DNA of 49,124 bases from Lachnospiraceae bacterium UBA7196 (GTDB taxonomy: Bacteria > Bacillota > Clostridia > Lachnospirales > Lachnospiraceae), in NCBI GenBank assembly GCA_002490835.1, contig DKUU01000004.1, forward strand, positions 1-49,124, read 5' to 3'. The notes under the pieces are model-generated. The model had not been told where the DNA came from. It did no database searches and worked only from the letters and a program-made list of their open reading frames with translations. Position 1 is the first letter of the stretch. The number at the start of each line of letters is the position of its first letter. Positions 23,236-31,437 of this stretch are shown here, in pieces. A program made the translations under genes and the position numbers.

Positions 23236-25815
23236 ATACCGCGCCATCGTACCGAAGAGTTTATCCAGTTCCAGCGGCTTGGCCACATGATCGTTCATAC
23301 CGGCAGCCCTTGCGTTCTGGATATCCTCTGCGAAGGCGTTCGCCGTCATTGCCACAATGGGGATGCTCTCCGCATCCTCTCTGGGCAGGGCGCGAATCTC
23401 TCCAGCTGCCTCATAGCCGTTTAATTCCGGCATCTGGATATCCATAAAGATCATCTCAAACTCACCGGGCGCGGACGCCTTGAATTTTTCCACGGCCTCC
23501 TTGCCATTCTCCGCCATCTCTACCGAAAGACCCGCCATAGCAAAGATCTCCGCAGCGATCTCGCGGTTCAGTTCATTGTCTTCCGCCACTAAGATCCTAT
23601 GCCCCGCAAAGCGCTCGCCCCGCATCGCTTCTTCGGCACAAACGCTCTGCTCTCCCGCGCTTTCGCCCTCCTGCGTCCCGACGATGGGCAAATAGACGAT
23701 GACTGTAAATTTCGTACCTTTGCCCGGTTCGCTCTCCACTTGAATATCGCCATCCATCAGTTTCACGATGTTTAGGGTAATAGACATCCCAAGCCCTGTC
23801 CCCTGCTCCTTATTGACGCGCACATCTTCTTCCCGTTCAAACGGTTCAAAAAGCTTTTCCTGAAACGCAGGCGACATCCCCCTGCCGTTGTCCTCAAATA
23901 CAAATTCATAACACCCGATATTTTCCCGCTCCGAGGGCTTCTCGGAAACCGCAAACCGAATCTTTCCTCCGGGCGGCGTATATTTGACGGCATTGCTCAT
24001 CATGTTCATGAAAATCTGCTGTAAGCGCACGCTGTCGCAGCTCACGTTTTCATGCGTCACTTCGCCGATCTCCACCGTCAGTTCATGCCGCTTTTCCCGC
24101 ACGGAAGGACCTATCATCTCCAGCAGGCTGTCCACCAGCCGCAAAAGATTCACATTTTCCAACGTCAGCGTGAATTTTCCCGCCTCGATCTTGCTCATAT
24201 CCAGCACTTCGTTGATCAGCCCCAGCAGATAGTGGCTGGACATATCGATCTTGGAAAGGCAGCCCGACAGTTTCTCCCTGTCATCCATATGGTTCTTCGC
24301 GATCGTCGTCATGCCGATGATCGCGTTCATGGGCGTACGGATATCGTGGCTCATACGGGAGAGAAAGTCAGTCTTTGCCAAATTCGCGCTGGTAGCGGCC
24401 GCATATGCTTCCTGCAGCGCTTCGTTGGCCTCCAAAAGCTTAGCCGTGTACTCGTCGTCCTTTAACTTCGCCACCTGCTTTTGCAGATCGGTGATCGCTG
24501 ACGCCAATGCGTCCATTTCCGCAATGCCGGACGAGGAGAACTTCACCAGCCCTTTTCCGCTCTCCGCCAATTCTTTCACAATACGTTTCACCGGCAGGTT
24601 GATACCCTGACTGGCCGCCATCGCCAATACGATGCAGAGACAGAGCGACACCGTCACGGACAAAAGCATCGTTTTCAGCAATGTATTGTAGATACTCAGG
24701 CTTTGCTCCTTATCCGCCACCGAAATAAGCGCCCAGCGATGATCTCTGTATGGCGAACCGGAACGATAGAGACTTATTTTTTGGATACTTCCCAGACAGG
24801 ACGTCTCCCCTTTGACCGAAAAATCATAGAGGTTATGTCCCACAGGGACCGCCTCGCTCAAAACGGTGCCGCCTTTCACAAGTCTCCCATAAGCCGACCC
24901 CGCATGCAGCATGGGCAGATAACGCCCGCTGCCCTTGCTGTCAACGGACAGGATATAACACGCGTTCCCGCCGGAAAAGTCATTGGCGGGAATGTTCTGC
25001 GCAATGGTCCTCGCAAGCAGGCCAATCCCCAGAACACCGTAGACTTCTCCCTCCTTTGTCACTAACGGCAGACTGTACTTTACGCTCTCCTCCCTGCTGT
25101 CCGAAACGCTGGAAAGCGCGCTCCAATATCCCAGATTATAAAGCGGCGTATTTTTGTAAGCCGCATATGTCTCCATCGGACGAAAAACAAAATCCGCCCG
25201 CTCTTTGTCCGTCACATCAAGACACAGCGTCCAGCCGAAATCCAGAGGGAAGCCATGCGCTTTCGCCACCGCCGAACTTCCCACTTCCATAAAGATATCC
25301 TTATTGTCAAAAATACTGTTCTCCGTCACATCCGTATCCCGCAGATAGATGCCCGAATAGTAATGTTTATCCCCGTCGTCATAGAGCGCTCCGGAATCTA
25401 CGATCAAAAACACATCGTTTACCATATCGCGCCTAAGCAGGGAGATCAGCTCCTCAGAACACTGGCTCAGGAAACGCTTGTTTATTCCTTTATCCGTTTT
25501 CAGCACCGAAGCCTTCCTTCCCTCCTCTTTTAACATCTTTTCCAAGAGCGCGTTGATCCCGCCCGCTGTCTCATACACGAGATCGGTTTTTTGATTCATC
25601 ATGGATTCTACGTAGCTCTTTCGATTTTCCGTCTTTTCAAATATGATATTGTAGGAATAACTCCGAATGCGGGAAAAGCCGCCCGTCAGTGCCAGCACCA
25701 CCAGAAAGATGAAAATCTGCAACAGCGTCAGCGCGATCATGGGCCACAGTATCTTAGAGAGTAGTGGTACGCTCTTTCCGCCTGCATTCTGTTTTCCCCT
25801 GCTTCTTTGCCACAT
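23230..25815 (-). CDS. hybrid sensor histidine kinase/response regulator
   Basis: This 861-residue membrane kinase has one helix at about 20-45, a large extracellular Cache-like sensor (about 50-370), a second helix (about 380-400), a HAMP-like linker and coiled coil, and HisKA with phospho-acceptor His490 in SRMSHDIRTPMN. The HATPase domain shows the N-box (Asn608), DNGRGM (642-647) and GTGLGM (672-677). The C-terminal receiver carries Asp792 in MIFMDIQMPELNG and Lys846. No HPt domain or DNA-binding output is attached, so a partner must be encoded elsewhere. It starts five bases after a sugar-binding lipoprotein gene, which suggests the lipoprotein is its ligand-presenting co-sensor. Confidence 0.92.
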   Translation of the reverse strand: MWQRSRGKQNAGGKSVPLLSKILWPMIALTLLQIFIFLVVLALTGGFSRIRSYSYNIIFEKTENRKSYVESMMNQKTDLVYETAGGINALLEKMLKEEGRKASVLKTDKGINKRFLSQCSEELISLLRRDMVNDVFLIVDSGALYDDGDKHYYSGIYLRDTDVTENSIFDNKDIFMEVGSSAVAKAHGFPLDFGWTLCLDVTDKERADFVFRPMETYAAYKNTPLYNLGYWSALSSVSDSREESVKYSLPLVTKEGEVYGVLGIGLLARTIAQNIPANDFSGGNACYILSVDSKGSGRYLPMLHAGSAYGRLVKGGTVLSEAVPVGHNLYDFSVKGETSCLGSIQKISLYRSGSPYRDHRWALISVADKEQSLSIYNTLLKTMLLSVTVSLCLCIVLAMAASQGINLPVKRIVKELAESGKGLVKFSSSGIAEMDALASAITDLQKQVAKLKDDEYTAKLLEANEALQEAYAAATSANLAKTDFLSRMSHDIRTPMNAIIGMTTIAKNHMDDREKLSGCLSKIDMSSHYLLGLINEVLDMSKIEAGKFTLTLENVNLLRLVDSLLEMIGPSVREKRHELTVEIGEVTHENVSCDSVRLQQIFMNMMSNAVKYTPPGGKIRFAVSEKPSERENIGCYEFVFEDNGRGMSPAFQEKLFEPFEREEDVRVNKEQGTGLGMSITLNIVKLMDGDIQVESEPGKGTKFTVIVYLPIVGTQEGESAGEQSVCAEEAMRGERFAGHRILVAEDNELNREIAAEIFAMAGLSVEMAENGKEAVEKFKASAPGEFEMIFMDIQMPELNGYEAAGEIRALPREDAESIPIVAMTANAFAEDIQNARAAGMNDHVAKPLELDKLFGTMARYL

Positions 25816-25820
25816 AGACG

Positions 25821-27281
25821 TTACTCTCCTATCGTCTCATAAAAACCTTTCTCAAACGCCGCATACCAACTGTCAAAGGCTTTCTCGTCCGTATACTCCC
25901 GCAGCAGGGCCTCTCTGTCCTCGCCTGCGGCAGTCCTCTCCTTCACCGCTGCCTGCGCTTCTTTTGCCGTATTCTCAAAGGCCGCGCCCAGATAAGTCCT
26001 CACCTGCGCGGACTTATCGTAGGGCGGACTGGTATAGAGCGTGTAGGAATTGACTTCGTCGATGGCAGTCTTTAAGGTGTTCAGCATCGTATCATTGATC
26101 TGCGCCGCATCGCCGCTTTCCAAAAGCGCAGTGTAATCGTTGGCCGCCTTCTTCACGGGCAGATAACCGGAACGGACTGAAAAACCAATATTGCGCTCCG
26201 CTTCCGTAAACCATTTTAAGAACAGGGTGCAGGCGTATTCCTTTTTCTCGTCGGAAGCGATCACCGACATCCCCGCCCCCTGCTGCACCAGATAGGGCTC
26301 GCAGCCCTCAAAATTGGGCACGGGCAGCACCACATTCTCGATCGGATAGGTATACTCGTCATCGATCGTGACTTCCGCCGGATAGTAAGCTGCGCCTGTC
26401 GTGGAGCCCACCAGCGCAATGATGGCTCCAACCTTGGCATCGTCGCTGCGGAACCGATTCTCCGCGGTAAAATAACCTTTCACATAGGGCACGTAAAACT
26501 GTTCCCACAGCCTGCGCACCGTAGCTTTGTCAAGGGAGGCCTTGACCGTCCCGTCTGAAGCTTCCTCCGCAAAAGGCTTTCCCAGCTGTCTTGCGCCCAC
26601 CGTCAGATAATTCGCCACGGAATCCCTGCCGAAAAAGGCCTTGCCATCCCCCGGCACATCGGGCGTCAAATCATCGGTGTACTGATAATACTGCTCCGCC
26701 ACAGTACCCAGTCCCTCCCATGTTTGCAGCTCATCGAGGGAAACCCCCGCCGCATCCGCAAATTTCTGCCAATCCGTCAGGTTCACCATCATCACTTCCG
26801 TGCTCTTTGCCGTGGGGAAGATTTTCAGACTCTCCTCCCCGCCAAAGGCGCCTTCATCCAGATATTCCTCGACGTACTCCCCTTTTTCCTCCTGCGTCAC
26901 ATACTTGCTCAAATCGGCCAGCTTTCCCATCTTGTCGATCTGATAGGCCGTTTCCGCATAAGTACCAAAAATATCCGGCGCCTCCTCTGCTCCCGGTTCT
27001 CCATTCAGGGAAGCAAGCACGCTCTTTGCCAGCTCGTCCACGGAATTTTTCGAGTAGGATTCCACGTAAATGCCCTTCTCGTTTCCCACCGAATTATTAA
27101 ATGCCTCCACCATCTCGTCAAACTGCGTCTGCTGGACCCCGTTATAGTAGTGCCAGATGGTGATGGAGACCGGCGCTTTCCTGTCCAAAAGCTTATCATA
27201 GTCCTTGGTACCGCACCCCGAAAGAAAGACTGCCGTAAAGAGTCCCGCCGCGAGTGCAACTGTCTGTCTTTGTCTTTTCAT
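25821..27281 (-). CDS. extracellular solute-binding lipoprotein linked to a sensor kinase
   Basis: This 486-residue lipoprotein has a signal peptide with lipobox LSGC (Cys23), then a family 1-type solute-binding fold beginning PVSITIWHYYNGVQQTQFDE. The conserved FLKWFTEAERNIGF and SGYLPVKK segments near the C-terminus are typical of sugar-binding proteins. No permease gene is adjacent. It is directly followed by the hybrid kinase gene with a 5-base gap, so I infer that it senses rather than imports a ligand and presents it to the kinase's extracellular domain. It could still serve a transporter encoded elsewhere. GTAAGGGAG precedes the ATG. Confidence 0.87.
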   Translation of the reverse strand: MKRQRQTVALAAGLFTAVFLSGCGTKDYDKLLDRKAPVSITIWHYYNGVQQTQFDEMVEAFNNSVGNEKGIYVESYSKNSVDELAKSVLASLNGEPGAEEAPDIFGTYAETAYQIDKMGKLADLSKYVTQEEKGEYVEEYLDEGAFGGEESLKIFPTAKSTEVMMVNLTDWQKFADAAGVSLDELQTWEGLGTVAEQYYQYTDDLTPDVPGDGKAFFGRDSVANYLTVGARQLGKPFAEEASDGTVKASLDKATVRRLWEQFYVPYVKGYFTAENRFRSDDAKVGAIIALVGSTTGAAYYPAEVTIDDEYTYPIENVVLPVPNFEGCEPYLVQQGAGMSVIASDEKKEYACTLFLKWFTEAERNIGFSVRSGYLPVKKAANDYTALLESGDAAQINDTMLNTLKTAIDEVNSYTLYTSPPYDKSAQVRTYLGAAFENTAKEAQAAVKERTAAGEDREALLREYTDEKAFDSWYAAFEKGFYETIGE

Positions 27282-27364
27282 TTTTATACTCCCTTACCCC
27301 TTATATCAAGTCCTCAGTGTACACGGGCTGTCTCCGCTGTGCACCGCTCATTGTCTTACCGTAC

Positions 27365-27373
27365 ATTATATCA
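27365..27373 (-). promoter_or_regulatory. extended -10 promoter of the binding-protein/kinase operon
   Basis: On the minus strand, TGATATAAT contains a TG one base before a perfect TATAAT (27365-27370). No good -35 is seen. The leader is about 80 bases. Confidence 0.5.
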
Positions 27374-27414
27374 TAAATCTCCGCCCGTTTCTCATTTCAT
27401 GCAAAAAATATTGA

Positions 27415-27443
27415 TTGACATTCTGATATCAATTTGATATCAT
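27415..27443 (+). promoter_or_regulatory. promoter of SPFH/RHH operon with two tandem TGATATCA operator boxes
   Basis: A perfect TTGACA (27415-27420), a 17-base spacer and TATCAT (27438-27443). Two identical 8-bp palindromes TGATATCA (27424-27431, 27435-27442) fill the spacer and the -10, with centres 11 bp apart, one helical turn. This resembles tandem sites bound by ribbon-helix-helix dimers such as MetJ or Arc, and a ribbon-helix-helix gene is the second gene of the operon. Confidence 0.75.
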
Positions 27444-27553
27444 GAATGTATCAGAAATAAACACATCTGCCCGCCGGGCCGTTTTAACAGGCATATACGG
27501 CGAGGGCAGCACAAAAGACACCCGCGCGGTCACGCGCAAGAAAGGAAAGGCTT

Positions 27554-28618
27554 ATGAAAGAACAAATCGTAGAAGAAAAAGTATTGAGTGCAAACAAGAA
27601 CGGTATGGGGATGCTCCTTTTGGGACTCCTGCTCTATCTGGTAGCGATCGCAGCCATGATCTTCGGCGGTATCACGGGGCTGAATGAAAACGGCCCGCAC
27701 AGCCCGCTGGGGATCGCCCTCTTTGTGATCGGTCTGATCTATATTTTCACCGGCTGGATCCTGTTCTGCGGACTCCATGTCATACAGCCGCAGGAAGCTC
27801 TGGTTTTGACGCTGTTTGGTAACTATATCGGCACGTTGAAGGAGGAGGGCTTCTACTGGGTCAACCCGTTCTGCAGCGCCATAAACCCTGCGGCAAATAC
27901 GAAACTGAAGCAGAGCGGTGATGTAGGCGGCACGTCCGCAGGCAGCATCTTTCAGTTGACCACAGACGGCCAGTCAGCCGGTGCGCAGATAACCGCAGGC
28001 GGCAGCAAAAAGATCTCCTTAAAGATCATGACCTTAAACAACAGCCGTCAGAAGATCAACGACTGTCTGGGCAATCCCATCGAGATCGGCATCGCCGTGA
28101 TGTGGCGGGTGACGAACACCGCCAAAGCCGTGTTCAACGTGGACAATTATAAGGAATATCTCTCCCTCCAATGCGACAGCGCACTCCGTAACATCGTACG
28201 CATCTACCCCTACGACGTGGCAGAAAACGTAGACACCACCGGTGACGGCCGGGCGGACGAGGGAAGCCTTCGGGGATCCAGCGAGGTCGTGGCTGAGCGG
28301 ATCCGCGAGGAGATCCAGAACAAGGTAGAAAAGGCAGGCCTCGAGGTCATTGAAGCGAGGATTACTTATCTTGCCTACGCGCCTGAGATCGCGGCCGTCA
28401 TGCTTCAGAGACAGCAGGCATCAGCTATCATCGACGCCCGCAAGATGATCGTGGACGGCGCGGTCGGCATGGTGGAAATGGCGCTTGACCGCCTTTCCGA
28501 AAAGCAGGTCGTCACGCTGGATGAAGAGCGGAAAGCAGCCATGGTATCCAATCTGCTGGTGGTACTGTGCGGTAATCGGGACGCCCAGCCCATTGTCAAC
28601 TCCGGCAGCATTTACTAA
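27554..28618 (+). CDS. SPFH (stomatin/prohibitin-like) membrane protein
   Basis: This 354-residue protein has two N-terminal membrane helices (about 18-43 and 54-78), then an SPFH/band 7 domain (about 78-310) starting GLHVIQPQEALVLTLFGNY. Typical band 7 features are the polar VMWRVTNTAKAVFNVDNY stretch and a C-terminal helical part EVIEARITYLAYAPEIAAVM followed by QRQQASAIIDARK. Such proteins form large membrane-associated oligomers and organise membrane microdomains. AAAGGAAAGGCTT precedes the ATG. The stop TAA is followed at once by the ATG of a ribbon-helix-helix regulator, so the two are translationally coupled. Confidence 0.88.
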   Translation: MKEQIVEEKVLSANKNGMGMLLLGLLLYLVAIAAMIFGGITGLNENGPHSPLGIALFVIGLIYIFTGWILFCGLHVIQPQEALVLTLFGNYIGTLKEEGFYWVNPFCSAINPAANTKLKQSGDVGGTSAGSIFQLTTDGQSAGAQITAGGSKKISLKIMTLNNSRQKINDCLGNPIEIGIAVMWRVTNTAKAVFNVDNYKEYLSLQCDSALRNIVRIYPYDVAENVDTTGDGRADEGSLRGSSEVVAERIREEIQNKVEKAGLEVIEARITYLAYAPEIAAVMLQRQQASAIIDARKMIVDGAVGMVEMALDRLSEKQVVTLDEERKAAMVSNLLVVLCGNRDAQPIVNSGSIY

Positions 28619-28819
28619 ATGGCGGACAACAGCAAGAAACAGGTACCTCTGCGCCTGTCAGCCAGACTCTATGATGCCATCGCTGCCTGGGCGGAAGATG
28701 ATTTTCGATCTGTGAATGGCCAGATAGAGTATCTGCTGACGGAATGTGTGCGCCAGAGAAAGCGAAATGGTTCACCTGTCCCTCACGAACTGGATGTTCC
28801 TCCTGAGCTGGACATTTGA
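28619..28819 (+). CDS. Arc-like ribbon-helix-helix DNA-binding protein
   Basis: This 66-residue protein has the Arc/MetJ pattern: a basic strand KKQVPLRLSARLYDAIAAWA, then the helix-turn-helix part SVNGQIEYLLTECVRQRKRN (about 31-50), then a Pro-rich acidic tail (HELDVPPELDI). Dimers of this fold insert a beta-ribbon in the DNA major groove. The gene starts on the base after the SPFH stop codon. The tandem TGATATCA boxes in the operon promoter are its most likely target, giving autoregulation; this is inferred. Confidence 0.85.
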   Translation: MADNSKKQVPLRLSARLYDAIAAWAEDDFRSVNGQIEYLLTECVRQRKRNGSPVPHELDVPPELDI

Positions 28820-28842
28820 AAAAGCATTTGATAAATACAAGA

Positions 28843-28881
28843 ACCGGGTAATTTCCATTTCGGATCTTACCCGGTCCTTTT
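28843..28881 (+). terminator. terminator of the SPFH/RHH operon
   Basis: ACCGGGTAA (28843-28851) and TTACCCGGT (28867-28875) form a perfect 9-bp stem with a 15-base loop, followed by CCTTTT. It lies between convergent genes and could also weakly stop the opposite strand. Confidence 0.8.
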
Positions 28882-28930
28882 AGACTTCTATCGCATCACT
28901 GCTTCCGCTTCCATGGTTCAATCATCCGTC

Positions 28931-30577
28931 TTACTGTACCACGCCGTCGCCGCCTCTGGTCCAGATAATGTTCTGGCTGATCATCTGGTCGATGTCCATG
29001 CCGATGATCTCTGAGGCGCGCGCTTTGGCGGCTCCTTCGTTCGCGGTGCCAAGATTCTTATAAATCGCATAGGCAGGCTTGTGACTGCCGTCTAAATTCG
29101 TGATGCCCAGATTCAGCTTGCTCTCCATCTCATGTGCGTCGTCCTTGAAGCGGAAGAGCATGAAGGCATCCACATCCGGAAGGCTGGCCGCTTTCAGATA
29201 ACCGTAAGCCACTGAAGCTTCCTGATTCTCCGACCCGAAATAAGAAGTATACCCGATCTCCGCCAGCGAAATGCTGCGCACCTGCCCCGCCGGATTTAAG
29301 AACTGCGGCTGGTGCATATAATTAATGAGGATATCAATATTCTGCATGGTGATATAGGGGGTAGAAAGCCCCTGCTTCACCCAGACTGCCGGCCCGTTCC
29401 ATGCGTAAGGATCGTAGAGGGGCGAGTTATATGGGTGGTAGGAAAGGCTCCAGTCGATATTCCCTTCCCTGTTCATATAGTAGTTGAACTGATCCAGATA
29501 ATCCTTGGCCAGAAAACTGCCCGGATTCGACTTTCTCCCCCACTCCTGATCGATGGAATTATAAACCCAGACGTTTGCGTTCATCGCTTTCAGCTCATTA
29601 TAGAAGATGCGGAACGCCTTCACATAGGCGCTCACATTCACGTCCAGATTGGAAGAGTTCATGTACCACCAAGACGTTCTGGCATTGACTTCATTGCCAA
29701 GGATCCAGTTGTCGATCTGCCCGTTTCCTGTCTTTCCCGAATAGCGCTGTCCCAGAAAAGCGCACACTGCTTTTAAGTGATTCACACCGCCCGCTTCCGC
29801 TACATTGAGGGCATAGCTGGGGCATTCTGCGCCGCTCGCCAGCGGATGTACCAGATCCTGAGAGCCGGCCGTGCCGCCTCTGTTTAAAAGAACCATGGTC
29901 ACCTGCATTCCCTGTTGGTTAAAGCCCTTCACCATCTGATCGTAATGCGTGATACGGCCATTGCTGAAATAGTAGGTCTGCCCGTTGTAGCCAAAGGAGA
30001 TCGTCCCCTCCTCTCCGGGGGCCGCGCAGATCTCATCCAGATAAATATTGTAGACTACCTGCTGAATGCCGAGATCTTTCAACTCGCCGCTGTTGATCGC
30101 GTAGACCTCAGGCAGGATCCCTTTGATGCCGCGGGTCATACGTGCCGTCGTGTAGGCCGCATTCGCCTCCGGATTCGTGATGTAACGCTCGTCGCTGACC
30201 TGCATCATCTGGCCGCCGCGTTTCACCGCCGCTATGAATTTACAGCTTAAATTTGACTCCGCCGTATTGTAATTCAAAGGAAATACCGCTGTCACGGACG
30301 CGCCCGTATCGACGCTTGCCACGATCCGTCCCGTCGGCCCGTCCTGAAACACCTCGTCCGCATAAATATAATATTTGCCGTCGTCGCTTGCGGGGACACT
30401 CGACGCCGTCAGCGTACAATGTACGTTCCCACCCGCGATCTGGCAATTGATCGAAACCGGCCGGCCCGCCGCCTGCACCTTACTCCCGCAAAATATGACC
30501 GATATAGTCAATAAAAGAAAGGCCACCAATCCTCTGGCCGCGTTTCTGGTTTTTCTTTGGTAATCATTCATTCTCAT
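28931..30577 (-). CDS. secreted DUF5722-type protein, glycoside-hydrolase-like
   Basis: This 548-residue exported protein has a basic N-terminus, a hydrophobic core (about 14-30) and an AxA cleavage site near residue 36 (VQAAG), with no anchor. A small beta-domain (about 38-135) precedes a TIM-barrel-like region. Two motifs match clan GH-A glycosidases: WILGNEVNA, resembling the Asn-Glu acid/base, and SLAEIGYTS, resembling the nucleophile Glu. Other barrel features are SLSYHPYNSPLYDP and AFMLFRFKDD. The family resembles DUF5722 as I recall it; activity is inferred. GGGGAG precedes the ATG. It stands near GH5, GH74 and GH31 genes but in a separate unit. Confidence 0.75.
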   Translation of the reverse strand: MRMNDYQRKTRNAARGLVAFLLLTISVIFCGSKVQAAGRPVSINCQIAGGNVHCTLTASSVPASDDGKYYIYADEVFQDGPTGRIVASVDTGASVTAVFPLNYNTAESNLSCKFIAAVKRGGQMMQVSDERYITNPEANAAYTTARMTRGIKGILPEVYAINSGELKDLGIQQVVYNIYLDEICAAPGEEGTISFGYNGQTYYFSNGRITHYDQMVKGFNQQGMQVTMVLLNRGGTAGSQDLVHPLASGAECPSYALNVAEAGGVNHLKAVCAFLGQRYSGKTGNGQIDNWILGNEVNARTSWWYMNSSNLDVNVSAYVKAFRIFYNELKAMNANVWVYNSIDQEWGRKSNPGSFLAKDYLDQFNYYMNREGNIDWSLSYHPYNSPLYDPYAWNGPAVWVKQGLSTPYITMQNIDILINYMHQPQFLNPAGQVRSISLAEIGYTSYFGSENQEASVAYGYLKAASLPDVDAFMLFRFKDDAHEMESKLNLGITNLDGSHKPAYAIYKNLGTANEGAAKARASEIIGMDIDQMISQNIIWTRGGDGVVQ

Positions 30578-30729
30578 AGGCTTCTCCCCATTATCTTAGC
30601 AGCGCTGCCTTTTCACCTTACGCCGTTTCTCTCCGGCTGCACATTTTTCACTATTCCCGCGTACATCTTACCACGAATTGCGGCGTTACGCAAACTCTTT
30701 TGATGACGCATTCCTGCATCATCTCTATT

Positions 30730-31422
30730 TCACAAGCGCTGACCTGCGGGCGCGGCGCTCCAATGCGCTAATCTCTCCCGAATATCTTCGACCACAAATG
30801 TGATAAAATCTTCCAACATCTTTGCCTTAAAATAAGTATTTCCAGTTATGTCAACCAGCTCCGTATTGTACTGCTCACTAAGCAGATGCGCTCTCTCTTT
30901 TTCCAGCTCGTCTTTCTCCACAAACCCCTCTATGGAAAAGCATAGCGCCTCCGCAAGCAGTCCGCGGATCGCCGCCGTATTTTCGCTGTTCTGATACAGC
31001 CATTGGTCAATGCCGCGGTACTCGCGATAATAGGCTTCTTTAAACGCTTCCAAAGTCATCGTCTGCAGATACACACTCTGTGCCTTTCTCCAGATTTTAA
31101 GATCATTGAAGCGGTCCGTTAGACAATGCGCATAGATGCCAAGCGCAAAATCCCTGCGCGCAGGTTCCTTCTCCGCTGCCACGGCATTTTCAAAAAAGGC
31201 ATCGATATTGCGTTTCCACTGCTCATAATCCTGTGTGTCACCCCACGGGCCGCAGTCCTCAAACAGATGGGAGCTCACCTTTCTTTTCAAATCAAAATGC
31301 GGATCCATATGCACCGCGTCCGGTGCAACAGAACCCAGAATAAATTCCGCAGGGTGTTCCACCTGCGGAAGATATCGTAAAAGCCTGTATGCGATTTCCA
31401 TATGGATCATCTGAAAGGACAT
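30730..31422 (-). CDS. zinc-dependent phospholipase C family protein
   Basis: This 230-residue protein matches the zinc-dependent phospholipase C (PF00882-like) pattern seen in cytoplasmic clostridial proteins. It begins FQMIHMEIAYRLL, then FILGSVAPDAVHMDPHFDLK and DFALGIYAHCLTDRFND, giving the His and Asp residues that bind the zinc cluster. There is no signal peptide, so it differs from secreted alpha-toxin-type enzymes, and the substrate is unknown. GGAG lies before the ATG at 31422. It starts 15 bases after the chemoreceptor stop codon, forming one unit with it. Confidence 0.82.
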   Translation of the reverse strand: MSFQMIHMEIAYRLLRYLPQVEHPAEFILGSVAPDAVHMDPHFDLKRKVSSHLFEDCGPWGDTQDYEQWKRNIDAFFENAVAAEKEPARRDFALGIYAHCLTDRFNDLKIWRKAQSVYLQTMTLEAFKEAYYREYRGIDQWLYQNSENTAAIRGLLAEALCFSIEGFVEKDELEKERAHLLSEQYNTELVDITGNTYFKAKMLEDFITFVVEDIRERLAHWSAAPAGQRL

Positions 31423-31437
31423 CTCTGTCTCCGTCCT

